DNA from: Pseudomonadota bacterium
GTDB lineage: Bacteria > Pseudomonadota > Alphaproteobacteria > Rhizobiales > Hyphomicrobiaceae
Direction of reading: 5' to 3'
DNA: 26,880 bases
NCBI GenBank assembly: GCA_023405815.1
Contig: JAEXXM010000048.1
Coordinates: forward strand, 1-26,880
A model generated the notes under the pieces. That model was given only the letters and a program-made list of their open reading frames with translations, was not told the DNA's origin and made no database searches. The translations under genes were made by a program, and so were the position numbers. Shown here one piece after another: positions 17,479-24,435 of the stretch; the first letter of the stretch is position 1, and each line of letters starts with the position of its first letter.

Positions 17479-17958
17479 ATGGCGCTGGCAAGAGGCAAAT
17501 CAAAGAGCGTCCTCCAGGGGCGCGCCATTGTGGTGGCGAGCTTCCTCTCCGCCCTGCTTGCCGGATGCGCCGGCGCGCAGCTCGTCTCGTCGGGACATGC
17601 CCCAGTTCAACAGCCTCTGCACCTGTCTGCGCACGAGAGCGAGCACATGCGCGCCGGCATGCGCGCGTTTCTCGAAAGCATCGAGGGCGTCACGCGGGGA
17701 ATCGCTGAGAACAAGCGCTCTGCTATCGCCAGGAGCGCCAAGAGGTCGGGGTGGAGCATGATGGACGCAACCGCTACTGAGACAGCGCTCAAGCTCCCTC
17801 CGCAGTTCGTCGCCGTCAGCATCGACACGCATCAGAAGTTCGACGACTTGGCGGCATCCGCTTCATCTGGCGCGCCAAAGGCGAAACTGCTCGAGGATCT
17901 CGGCCATATCCTCGCCAACTGCACGTCCTGCCACGCCATGTATCGGCTCGCCCCGTAA
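17479..17958 (+). CDS. c-type cytochrome lipoprotein, one CxxCH at C-terminus
   Basis: A 159-residue protein with a lipoprotein signal (lipobox LLAGC, Cys30). Near its C-terminus it has a single haem-attachment motif, Cys148-Thr-Ser-Cys-His152, followed by AMYRL. A helical body with the haem at the very end is the layout of class II cytochromes (c', c556), so a four-helix cytochrome anchored in the membrane is the best reading. No distal ligand can be assigned with certainty. I took ATG 17479, directly before the signal peptide; an ATG at 17434 would add 15 residues. It lies 144 bases after the RND pump and converges with the LssY-domain gene (12-base gap). Its partner enzyme is not evident, though the DoxDA-type protein downstream is a possible redox neighbour. 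Confidence 0.8.
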   Translation: MALARGKSKSVLQGRAIVVASFLSALLAGCAGAQLVSSGHAPVQQPLHLSAHESEHMRAGMRAFLESIEGVTRGIAENKRSAIARSAKRSGWSMMDATATETALKLPPQFVAVSIDTHQKFDDLAASASSGAPKAKLLEDLGHILANCTSCHAMYRLAP

Positions 17959-17970
17959 CCGCGCACCTGA

Positions 17971-18819
17971 TTAGCTCGGGTCACGAACAGCGGGCAGTTC
18001 CGCCCCTCTGCCCAGCGCCGCCACCGCGACGTCTCCGTCCGTCACGTAGTGATTGATCTGCTTGCCGATCGGCGCACCCGCTTGCTCCCAAAGCACCGGT
18101 CCAATAGCCTTTGCACCCTGCAATTCGCCGATGATGAAATCTCGCTCCGCATTTGTATCGGAATCCGTCGCGTGCGTGATCTGGAACGTGAGCGTGGTCA
18201 GCCCGAACCCGGTATCGCGCGTCCCCGCACCGACCCACGGCACGCGCGCCCCCGGAGCCGGCGTATCCGTGTTGAGCCAGAAGCTCGCGGTGTCGATGTC
18301 CTGGATGTCCTCGATCCTGCGCCCCCAGAAGCGCACATGATGGCGCTTGCGCGGACTGTCCCCGATTGGCTTCTGGAAGCCGATATCCTGGCCCCGCCCG
18401 AACAGATAGAGCGTCGAGAATGGTGCAGCGGGGTACGGCCGGTTCAGCACGAACGCCTTCACCATCCGCCACGAGCTCGACAGCGTGAGCTTGTCGGCCT
18501 CGGTCCAGCCGATGGTGGCGAACGCAGCCCGCAGCTCATCGAGAGTGCCGTAAAGCGCAACATTGACCGGGTCGGCGGGCAGCCCGTCCGCGGAAACGCT
18601 GAAGCTCGGAACGCGGCGCCGCTGCAGCACTTTCAGTCCCATGCGCACGGCATAGGGCAGGATGATGTAGGCCCCGGCGGCGTACGTGATGGCGAGCGCC
18701 AGCGTCATCGGGAGCGTCTGGTCGGCAAAGTCCCACACGACGAACACGATCAGCCAAATGCTGATCGCGCCGATGGCGACTATGGCGAGGCGCTGCAGCG
18801 TCCGGATGAGAAACCTCAC
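17971..18819 (-). CDS. LssY C-terminal domain membrane protein
   Basis: A 282-residue protein with two N-terminal transmembrane helices (about residues 8-28 and 35-57) and a soluble domain that matches LssY_C. Visible family features are GTLDELRAAFATIGWTEAD, SSWRMVKAFVLNRPYPAAP, LYLFGRGQDIGFQKPIG, the RKRHHVRFW motif, and HYVTDGDV near the end. LssY domains often accompany PAP2 phosphatases or DedA proteins; here the domain stands alone. Its biochemical role is not established. The GTG start (18817-18819) is supported by GAGG 8 bases upstream. It follows the cupin gene by 17 bases on the same strand, so the two are probably cotranscribed. Confidence 0.82.
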   Translation of the reverse strand: MRFLIRTLQRLAIVAIGAISIWLIVFVVWDFADQTLPMTLALAITYAAGAYIILPYAVRMGLKVLQRRRVPSFSVSADGLPADPVNVALYGTLDELRAAFATIGWTEADKLTLSSSWRMVKAFVLNRPYPAAPFSTLYLFGRGQDIGFQKPIGDSPRKRHHVRFWGRRIEDIQDIDTASFWLNTDTPAPGARVPWVGAGTRDTGFGLTTLTFQITHATDSDTNAERDFIIGELQGAKAIGPVLWEQAGAPIGKQINHYVTDGDVAVAALGRGAELPAVRDPS

Positions 18820-18836
18820 GTCGCCCCTCGCTTGCC

Positions 18837-19262
18837 TCAGTATCCGCTCTGCCGAATGAAGCTTTCGGGCGTCCCGTCCTCCGGGTTTACGAAGATGACA
18901 TCTTTCGGGTCGCGGCGCGGGCTGTCGATAGAGAGAAAAACCAGCGGCTCCTCGATGATATCGGGAAGCGCGTGCACCACGCCCCGCTCGAAGTGCAAAA
19001 GCTCGCCCGGACTGAACTCGGCTTTCGTCGCAGGGTCGCCCATCCAGAACGTCCCGCGCCCCGAGAAGACGTAGAGATACTCGTCGCACTGGGAATGATA
19101 ATGCGGCGGCGTCGGCTTGTAGACGCGGAACACGCGCGCACTCGCCGATGGGCGGTCGGTAAGGTACCGGTCTACCAGCAGTGTGTCCGCGCTCGCCGGC
19201 AAGGCGGCGGCGATCGCTGCGATGTCGAACCGGCCCATGGCCGGCGCATTTTTCTCGCCCAT
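18837..19262 (-). CDS. Cupin domain-containing protein
   Basis: A 141-residue single-domain cupin. The first cupin motif is present as PPHYHSQCDEYLYVFSGRG, with the two His and a Glu that normally bind a metal; the second is FSPGELLHFERGVVHAL with the fourth ligand His. The small size fits a non-haem metal dioxygenase-like, isomerase or sensing cupin; the substrate is unknown. ATG 19262 was taken because it begins just before the folded part, although its ribosome site is weak; a start at residue 9 (Met) is possible. It lies upstream of the LssY-domain gene and diverges from the DoxDA-type gene with 89 bases between them. Confidence 0.8.
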   Translation of the reverse strand: MGEKNAPAMGRFDIAAIAAALPASADTLLVDRYLTDRPSASARVFRVYKPTPPHYHSQCDEYLYVFSGRGTFWMGDPATKAEFSPGELLHFERGVVHALPDIIEEPLVFLSIDSPRRDPKDVIFVNPEDGTPESFIRQSGY

Positions 19263-19351
19263 CTCTGCAACCCCGACTCTTCTTCCATGCCCGTAAGCAG
19301 GTTTTAGCGTATCCCCGGTTAACGTCGCGCCGCCGACAGGGGAGCAGTTGC

Positions 19352-20461
19352 ATGGCACACGTGGAACGAACCGCACCGATCGCGGCGCCGATGGGCGCCG
19401 ACCTATCGCTTGCCGCACTCATCCTGCTTGGCACGCGCTTCGTCCAAGGCTTCATCTTCTGGGGCGGGGCCACCCGGCGGCTCATCTATGATATCCACGA
19501 CGTCGCCGGCGTCGAGCACGCGGTCAAGCTCGACTTCGACCTGCCCGGGTTTGTCGCCGCCAAGCTGACCCATGCCCTGCCGGGCGCCCTTTGGGTGCAG
19601 GCGCCGATCGAATGGACGCTACGCCAGCCGGATCTCATTGTCGCCTCCGTCTGGCTCTGGACCTTCGCCGAGCTCGCCGTTGGTCTCGGCCTGATGCTCG
19701 GTATCGCCACCCGCGCCAGCGCGCTCGTTAGCATCTGGCTCAACGTCGTCCTCATGGTCATCTTCGGATGGATGGGCTCGACCTGTCTCGACGAATGGAC
19801 GATGGCCGTCTCCGGCGTCGCCATGAGCTCGGCAGTATTCCTCGCCGGTGCCGGCTCCTACTCGCTCGACAATCGCTATGTGACCGGCTCGGACTTTGCG
19901 CACACCAGGGCTTGGATGCCTTGGATTTTCAGCGGACCGCTCCCCGACGCGACCCTGCGCAAGCTCGCACTGCGTCTCGGCTTCGCCAGCGCGCTGTTTA
20001 CGGTCATCACCTATCAGATCCTGTTCGGAGCGGTCGTCTCGCCACTGCACTCCCGCGTCAACTTCCACCGCCACGACATTGCCGTCTCGGCGCCCGTAGT
20101 GGCACCTGACGGCAGCGTGAAGTTCGACGCCTATGTCGATGCCGGACCCGACACAGGTGCAGCCTACATCGTTGCGGCAAAGCTTCTCGACGGATCGGGC
20201 GAGCTGCTCGCGGAGTGGAGCGGTGAGGCGCTCGCCGCTCTACCCGAGGCCGCCATCCACAACGTCTATCCTTATGTCTGGGCGTCGCAGTTCAAGACCG
20301 AGCGCATCGGCTTCAGTGGCCAGACAGGAGCACGGGCAACGATCACGTTGCCGGCACCGACAACCGTAAAGCCCACTGAAAGCAGCACGCGCGTGCTGCT
20401 TCTCGAGGCAATCGACGGCACCATCTGGCGGGGCGTAGCCGGCAACCAGCCCGCCCCGTGA
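19352..20461 (+). CDS. DoxD-DoxA fusion, thiosulfate:quinone oxidoreductase type
   Basis: A 369-residue membrane protein. The N-terminal two thirds is a DoxD domain with about five hydrophobic helices, including LAALILLGTRFVQGFIFWGG, VWLWTFAELAVGLGLMLGIA, the polar GWMGSTCLDEWTMAV segment, and a last helix ending FGAVVSPLHSRVNFHRHD. The C-terminal part (about residue 245 on) is a DoxA domain, a periplasmic beta-sandwich with AYVDAGPDTGAAYIVAAKL, then IHNVYPYVWASQFKTERIG. In the archaeon Acidianus the two are separate small subunits of thiosulfate:quinone oxidoreductase, which oxidises thiosulfate to tetrathionate; fused forms are known in bacteria. Activity here is inferred from family. GGAG lies 7 bases before ATG 19352. 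It is flanked on both sides by cupin genes facing away or towards it. Confidence 0.87.
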   Translation: MAHVERTAPIAAPMGADLSLAALILLGTRFVQGFIFWGGATRRLIYDIHDVAGVEHAVKLDFDLPGFVAAKLTHALPGALWVQAPIEWTLRQPDLIVASVWLWTFAELAVGLGLMLGIATRASALVSIWLNVVLMVIFGWMGSTCLDEWTMAVSGVAMSSAVFLAGAGSYSLDNRYVTGSDFAHTRAWMPWIFSGPLPDATLRKLALRLGFASALFTVITYQILFGAVVSPLHSRVNFHRHDIAVSAPVVAPDGSVKFDAYVDAGPDTGAAYIVAAKLLDGSGELLAEWSGEALAALPEAAIHNVYPYVWASQFKTERIGFSGQTGARATITLPAPTTVKPTESSTRVLLLEAIDGTIWRGVAGNQPAP

Positions 20462-20465
20462 AACC

Positions 20466-20960
20466 CTAGCCTTCGCGGTTTGGCGTTCCGAGGATATGCG
20501 ATTTCGGCGGCAGCATCACGCTGTCGAAATCCTGCGTGAACATCGCCGCCGCAAAGAACGCCACGGCCCGGAGCGGCTCCTTGCCCGTGTTGACGAGGTC
20601 ATGGCGAACGTTCGTCGGCAGCACGAAGACGCTTCCCGGCCCGACCTCGAACTTCCCATCCTCCATCTGCAGCTCGCCCGAGCCGGCGATGATGTACTGC
20701 GTCTCCTCGGTCGCATCGGTATGCCAGCCGAGGTGGCCGCCCGGAGCGATCTCGTAGACGATAGTCGACGACTGATCCGCATGGTTGCCGCCGCAGGTCG
20801 CGAACGACGCCCTCCAGTTGACCGCCGGATCATCGACGCTGCTGACTTTGATGCGCTCGAGCTTATTGCTGTCGATCACCGGTGGCCCATCGGCGCGCTT
20901 CGGCTTCGATGAACGCTTAGTCGCGCCCGATTTTCCAGCAGTATGTGGTGTCGGAATCAT
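20466..20960 (-). CDS. Cupin domain-containing protein, second copy type
   Basis: A 164-residue cupin with a lysine/arginine-rich N-terminal 25 residues and then a single cupin domain: PGGHLGWHTDATEETQYIIAGSG holds the metal-binding His, His and Glu, and VGPGSVFVLPTNVRHDLVNTG holds the last His. It is not a close duplicate of the other cupin in the window. Substrate and role are unknown. The ATG (20958-20960) has GGAGG 7 bases upstream. Its stop lies only 4 bases from the stop of the DoxDA-type gene, so the two transcripts converge. Confidence 0.8.
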   Translation of the reverse strand: MIPTPHTAGKSGATKRSSKPKRADGPPVIDSNKLERIKVSSVDDPAVNWRASFATCGGNHADQSSTIVYEIAPGGHLGWHTDATEETQYIIAGSGELQMEDGKFEVGPGSVFVLPTNVRHDLVNTGKEPLRAVAFFAAAMFTQDFDSVMLPPKSHILGTPNREG

Positions 20961-21160
20961 GTGCTCGCCTCCATCCGCAATCCTGCAGCCAGACTATGGT
21001 TCTTCCGGCCCGCATCAACGCCGCACGGAGGATGTGGTTTGGGCCACCTTGCCTCGCCTCGGCGCATTCGCCTCGAAATGCTGAATTCAGACCAATGATC
21101 ATGGCGACTTGACCGCCGCTTGGGCGACCGCCACCCTCCGACCACGAGAGGGAGGAGCAA

Positions 21161-21979
21161 ATGGCGAAGCAAGGGGCGAAGCGCGGAAAGATCCGGGCCG
21201 GCATGGGCGGATGGACCTTCGAGCCCTGGCGCGGCACGTTCTATCCGGACAAGCTCCCGCACTCCAAGGAGCTCACCTATGCGGCCGAGCACGTGCCCAC
21301 CATCGAGGTGAATGGCACGTTTTACCGGACGCAGACACCCGCGACGTTCGCCAAGTGGGCGAGCGAAACGCCCGCTGGCTTTGTCTTTTCGCTCAAGGGC
21401 CCGCGCTACGCCGTCAATCGCCGCGTACTTGCCGAGGCCGGGGACAGCATCAAGCGCTTCATCGATTCAGGCCCCCTGGAGCTCGGCGACAAGCTCGGCC
21501 CGATGCTGTGGCAGTTCGCTCCGACCAAGAAATTCGACGCGGAGGACTTCGGTGCCTTCCTCGAGCTGCTGCCACCCAAGGTCGGCGACAAAGCCCTCCG
21601 CCACGTGGTCGAGGTTCGGCACGACAGCTTCTGCACGCCGGAATTTGTCGGCCTGGCACGCGAGCACAACGTGCCGATCGTCTTCGCCGAGCACGAGACC
21701 TATCCTGCCATTGCCGATGTCACCGGCGACTTCATCTATGCCCGCCTGCAAAAGGGCAGCGACGATGTGAAAACAGGCTACCCGCCGAAAGCGCTCGATG
21801 CCTGGGCCGAGCGCTTCCAGACCTGGACCGAGGGGGGCATCCCGGCTGACCTCCCCCTCATCGACACGAAGCACAAGCCTGACAAGAAGCCCCGCGACGC
21901 CTACGTCTACTTCATTCACGAGGGCAAGGTGCGTGCGCCTCATGCCGCCATGGCCCTGATGCAGCGCGTCGACGGTTGA
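21161..21979 (+). CDS. DUF72 domain-containing protein
   Basis: A 272-residue protein of the DUF72 (YecE-like) family, which has a TIM-barrel fold and no proven activity. Diagnostic parts are GMGGWTFEPWRGTFYPDKLP, the VNGTFYRTQTPATFAKWA motif, FVFSLKGPRYAVN, the strand GPMLWQFAPT, EVRHDSF with conserved Glu and His, and YVYFIHEGKVRAPHAA near the end. GGAGGAG lies just before ATG 21161. It overlaps nothing and precedes a DUF3175 gene by 62 bases in the same direction. The 200-base gap before it contains no gene. Confidence 0.9.
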   Translation: MAKQGAKRGKIRAGMGGWTFEPWRGTFYPDKLPHSKELTYAAEHVPTIEVNGTFYRTQTPATFAKWASETPAGFVFSLKGPRYAVNRRVLAEAGDSIKRFIDSGPLELGDKLGPMLWQFAPTKKFDAEDFGAFLELLPPKVGDKALRHVVEVRHDSFCTPEFVGLAREHNVPIVFAEHETYPAIADVTGDFIYARLQKGSDDVKTGYPPKALDAWAERFQTWTEGGIPADLPLIDTKHKPDKKPRDAYVYFIHEGKVRAPHAAMALMQRVDG

Positions 21980-22041
21980 GAACCTGTTACCCTTCAGATC
22001 GTTACTCTGGATTGACCGCGGAGCAGAGATGGAGGCCTGCC

Positions 22042-22404
22042 ATGGCATCGAGAGCCAAGCCCAAGTCCAAGGCACGCAGCACATCGATAGCCAAGACGTC
22101 CGCGCGCCGAAAGACTACTTCGCAGCAGCCCACGAAGAAGTGGTCGCAGGCAGTCGCACTTCACAGCAACGCCATGACGCTCGAGCCCGACGTCTTCACG
22201 CTCGATGATCCCAAAGAGATCGCTGCATCGCTAAAGCGTTCCGCCGAACGCAGCAGGCGCCGCAAATCCGAGCCCTATCGCTCGGCGATGTCGATGCTGA
22301 CGTTCTACGTCAATCGCGCCGGCAGAAAGCTTCCCGCCGCCCGCAAGCGTATCCTCGAGCAAGCGAAAGACGAGCTGCGCAAAGCGTTCGGTCGGGAGAG
22401 CTGA
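22042..22404 (+). CDS. DUF3175 domain-containing protein
   Basis: A 120-residue small basic protein. After a lysine/serine/arginine-rich N-terminal 35 residues comes the DUF3175 domain: KKWSQAVALHSNAMTLEP, VFTLDDPKEIAASLKRSAE, SEPYRSAMSMLTFYVNRAG and ERILEQ-type helices ending KDELRKAFGR. The domain is widespread in proteobacteria and its role is unknown; the charge suggests nucleic-acid contact (inference only). GGAGG lies 7 bases before ATG 22042. An ATG at 21976 overlaps the previous gene and is less likely. A strong hairpin follows 119 bases after the stop. Confidence 0.9.
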   Translation: MASRAKPKSKARSTSIAKTSARRKTTSQQPTKKWSQAVALHSNAMTLEPDVFTLDDPKEIAASLKRSAERSRRRKSEPYRSAMSMLTFYVNRAGRKLPAARKRILEQAKDELRKAFGRES

Positions 22405-22522
22405 GCGAACACTGCGCGATCGTCACACGCGCGTTGCACAAATGACTCTTCTTTCGGCAACGCGACTCTGATCTAAGGATTGCACCGGCCCAGCCGGTCA
22501 GACGGCCACAAGCGCCGCAAAC

Positions 22523-22549
22523 GGTGTCAGACCTTCGTGGTCTGACACC
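22523..22549. terminator. Bidirectional terminator hairpin between converging genes
   Basis: Perfect 11-bp arms GGTGTCAGACC (22523-22533) and GGTCTGACACC (22539-22549) enclose the loop TTCGT. It lies between the converging DUF3175 and LysM/LytM genes, 30 bases from the stop of the latter. On the plus strand it is followed by a moderately T-rich stretch (ATTCTCACTT). A second smaller hairpin, ACCGGC-CCA-GCCGGT, is at 22484-22498. Confidence 0.72.
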
Positions 22550-22579
22550 ATTCTCACTTCCCTCACACCGCGCGAAAAA

Positions 22580-24067
22580 TCAAAGCCGTTCGAGGAACGG
22601 TACGGGATCGACGGGCTTGGAGCCCTGTCGCAGCTCGAAGTGCACCTGCGGCTGGTCGACGGAACCGCTGCGCCCAGCCGTCGCGATCACTTGCCCGCGC
22701 TGCACCTTGTCGCCGCGCTTGACCATGAGCTGGTCGTTGTGCGCGTAGGCCGTGACCCAGCCGTTATCATGGCGCAAAAGGATCAGATTGCCGTAGCCCT
22801 TCAGCTCCGAGCCCGCATACGCGACCGTTCCGCCTTCGGCAGCGTGCACCGACGTGCCGAGCGGCACCGACATGTTGATGCCGTCGTTGTGCGTGCCGTC
22901 CGACCGCTGCCCGAAGCCGCTGATGATGCGCCCGCTTACCGGCCAGCGCAGCTTGTCGCTGGCAACCGACTGGCGCGGCGGCATAACGGTCGCCACGTCA
23001 TTGTTGACGTTGCGCGTCGCAACTTGCGTGTAGTTGCTGCCGCTCGGCTGCGACCCGTTGATGATCGTCGGCTGATTGGACGGAGCAATGCCGCCGCTGT
23101 CGTACGACGGGGAATTGGACGCGGGCGGCGCGACTGCCACCTGCTGCATCGGCTGGCTCGCCCCACCGCCCGAGCCCGGAACGCGCAACACGGCACCGGC
23201 CTTCACGCTGCGTGCATCCGTGATGCCGTTGGCCTGCTGCAGCTCGGCCACCGACACACCATGCGCACGCGAGATCGCGTAGATCGATTCCCCCGGGCGT
23301 ACCGTGTGCGAGCCGCGATATTTGCCATCGAGGTCGGCCGGCACCGGCCGCGGCTGGATGCTCGCCGTCTGCGTCACAGGTGCAACCGACGCGCGCTGCG
23401 CGGCAACGCCCTGCGGCAGATACAGCCTCTGCCCCAGCTTCAGGTCGGGGCTCGACATGTTGTTGAGCTGCATGAGCTCGGCGACCGACACGTTGTGCCG
23501 GCGCGCGATGCCATACAGCGTATCGCCCGACTGCACTTCGATCGCATCGCCAGGGTTGGCGAGCGACGGCGTCGGCTGAGGATCGTAGCGATTCGTCGAA
23601 GCGGTTGACGCCGGTGGCACGGTGCCGTAGCGCCCGTTGGCCGTGTACGAGTTGTAGTTCGAGGACGTGTTCGGCCTCGACGAGCCGTACGAGTTCGAGC
23701 CGTATGAATTGTTGTAGCTCGCCGCATCGTTGCGCGAGTTGGAAGCGTAGTTCGTACCCGTGCGGCCGCCCGAATAGGCCGAGGGCGTGGCATCGGGCAG
23801 GTTCTGGCTGGCGACGCTGTTTTGGCCATACGAGCGCGGCGCGTTGTAGGGAGCACCACCGCCCCCGTAGCTGTCGTTGCCCAGGTTGCTGCGGCCGTAG
23901 CCCGAGGCCGTCTGCTGCTGCGGCTTGTCGTCAGCGAAGCTGAAGCTGGGGCCTGAAAGGGAGGCGGAGCATCCCCCCCCGAGGGCCGCAACGAGGATGG
24001 CGGCGGCGCGGGCCGATGGCTGGATGAGCGTGAATCCGCGGCGATTGAAACGCATAAAACGCATCAT
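22580..24067 (-). CDS. LysM and degenerate LytM (M23-like) lipoprotein, DipM/NlpD type
   Basis: A 495-residue envelope protein. The signal peptide ends in a likely lipobox (LGGGC, Cys33). Residues 54-165 are low-complexity, rich in Gly, Asn, Ser and Tyr. Two LysM peptidoglycan-binding domains follow (about 175-218, with VQSGDTLYGIARRHNVS, and 252-297, with VRPGESIYAISRAHGVS). The LytM domain covers about 373-495. It is degenerate: the usual H-x-G-x-D is N-D-G-I-N, and the first His of H-x-H is Gln (PQVHFE). It should therefore not cut peptidoglycan itself. NlpD and DipM, which are similar, activate amidases at cell division. The ATG at 24067 has AAAGG 8 bases upstream. Position next to surE and serS fits nlpD/dipM. 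A CtrA-type box lies 45 bases upstream. Confidence 0.88.
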   Translation of the reverse strand: MMRFMRFNRRGFTLIQPSARAAAILVAALGGGCSASLSGPSFSFADDKPQQQTASGYGRSNLGNDSYGGGGAPYNAPRSYGQNSVASQNLPDATPSAYSGGRTGTNYASNSRNDAASYNNSYGSNSYGSSRPNTSSNYNSYTANGRYGTVPPASTASTNRYDPQPTPSLANPGDAIEVQSGDTLYGIARRHNVSVAELMQLNNMSSPDLKLGQRLYLPQGVAAQRASVAPVTQTASIQPRPVPADLDGKYRGSHTVRPGESIYAISRAHGVSVAELQQANGITDARSVKAGAVLRVPGSGGGASQPMQQVAVAPPASNSPSYDSGGIAPSNQPTIINGSQPSGSNYTQVATRNVNNDVATVMPPRQSVASDKLRWPVSGRIISGFGQRSDGTHNDGINMSVPLGTSVHAAEGGTVAYAGSELKGYGNLILLRHDNGWVTAYAHNDQLMVKRGDKVQRGQVIATAGRSGSVDQPQVHFELRQGSKPVDPVPFLERL

Positions 24068-24092
24068 GATACGCACCTTTACTGCCAACCTT

Positions 24093-24119
24093 CCATTAAT
24101 CCTTAAGGAGTTAATGGAC
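24093..24119. promoter_or_regulatory. 27-bp near-perfect palindrome upstream of the LysM/LytM gene
   Basis: TCCATTAA at 24093-24100 is mirrored by TTAATGGA at 24112-24119. The middle contains the palindrome CCTTAAGG, with one unpaired base. It is AT-rich in a GC-rich region and sits 26 bases before the ATG at 24067. It could be an operator or a 5' leader hairpin. It partly overlaps the CtrA-like box. Confidence 0.5.
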
Positions 24120-24127
24120 CCTTAACG
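24112..24127 (-). promoter_or_regulatory. CtrA-type binding site TTAA-N7-TTAAC
   Basis: TTAA (24112-24115), seven bases, then TTAAC (24123-24127) matches the full CtrA consensus of alphaproteobacteria exactly. It lies 45 bases upstream of the start of the DipM/NlpD-type gene, a normal position for activation near the -35 region. CtrA is the master cell-cycle regulator; control of a division gene by it is plausible. Confidence 0.6.
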
Positions 24128-24237
24128 GAGGCAGCAGGGCTGCTGAATTTCCTGGCAGACACGAGCGGGCATGATCGCCCTTCGTGCCCTGAGTAGGCAG
24201 AAAATCTACGCATGCATTGTGCTTAGTTAACGACTAC

Positions 24238-24256
24238 GCCGCGACGACTTCGCGGC
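24238..24256 (-). terminator. Hairpin downstream of surE, possible terminator
   Basis: Arms GCCGCGA (24238-24244) and TCGCGGC (24250-24256) with a 5-base loop. For the minus-strand surE transcript it lies after the intergenic repeat and before the next promoter, so it could end that transcript. There is no T run. The other bases in 24128-24320 show no gene, and in particular no remnant of pcm. Confidence 0.35.
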
Positions 24257-24320
24257 AGCGCCATGGCAATCGCCCGCCGGTTAGGCGAGGTCACCAAGGA
24301 CCGCCGGCCCACCCACAACG

Positions 24321-24413
24321 GTCATCCTCGGCTTTATGCCGAGGACCCATCTCACCGCTCGCTCCGGCGCTCGCGAGTAGAGCCTGGATCCTCGGGACAA
24401 GCCCGACGATGAC
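24321..24413. repeat. Mirror-image intergenic repeat (REP-like), GTCATC...GATGAC
   Basis: The element begins GTCATCCTCGG and ends CCCGACGATGAC, so its ends are inverted copies. Each half forms a hairpin: CCTCGGC-TTTAT-GCCGAGG at 24326-24344, and TCGGG-ACAAG-CCCGA at 24392-24406. Similar elements, related to REP/RIME sequences, are scattered in Rhizobiales genomes between genes. It lies 23 bases after the surE stop. Confidence 0.75.
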
Positions 24414-24435
24414 AGTAGAGCCAGGGAACTCTGCC

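Noticed and set aside
18820..19485. N-terminal extension of the LssY-domain gene through the cupin gene
   Set aside because: The upstream part is an alternative frame of the cupin gene. The GTG at 18819 has its own GAGG site.
22640..23608. Plus-strand open frame of 322 codons opposite the LysM/LytM gene
   Set aside because: Composition is Arg/Ala/His-rich with no motif, and the minus strand has two LysM domains and a LytM domain.
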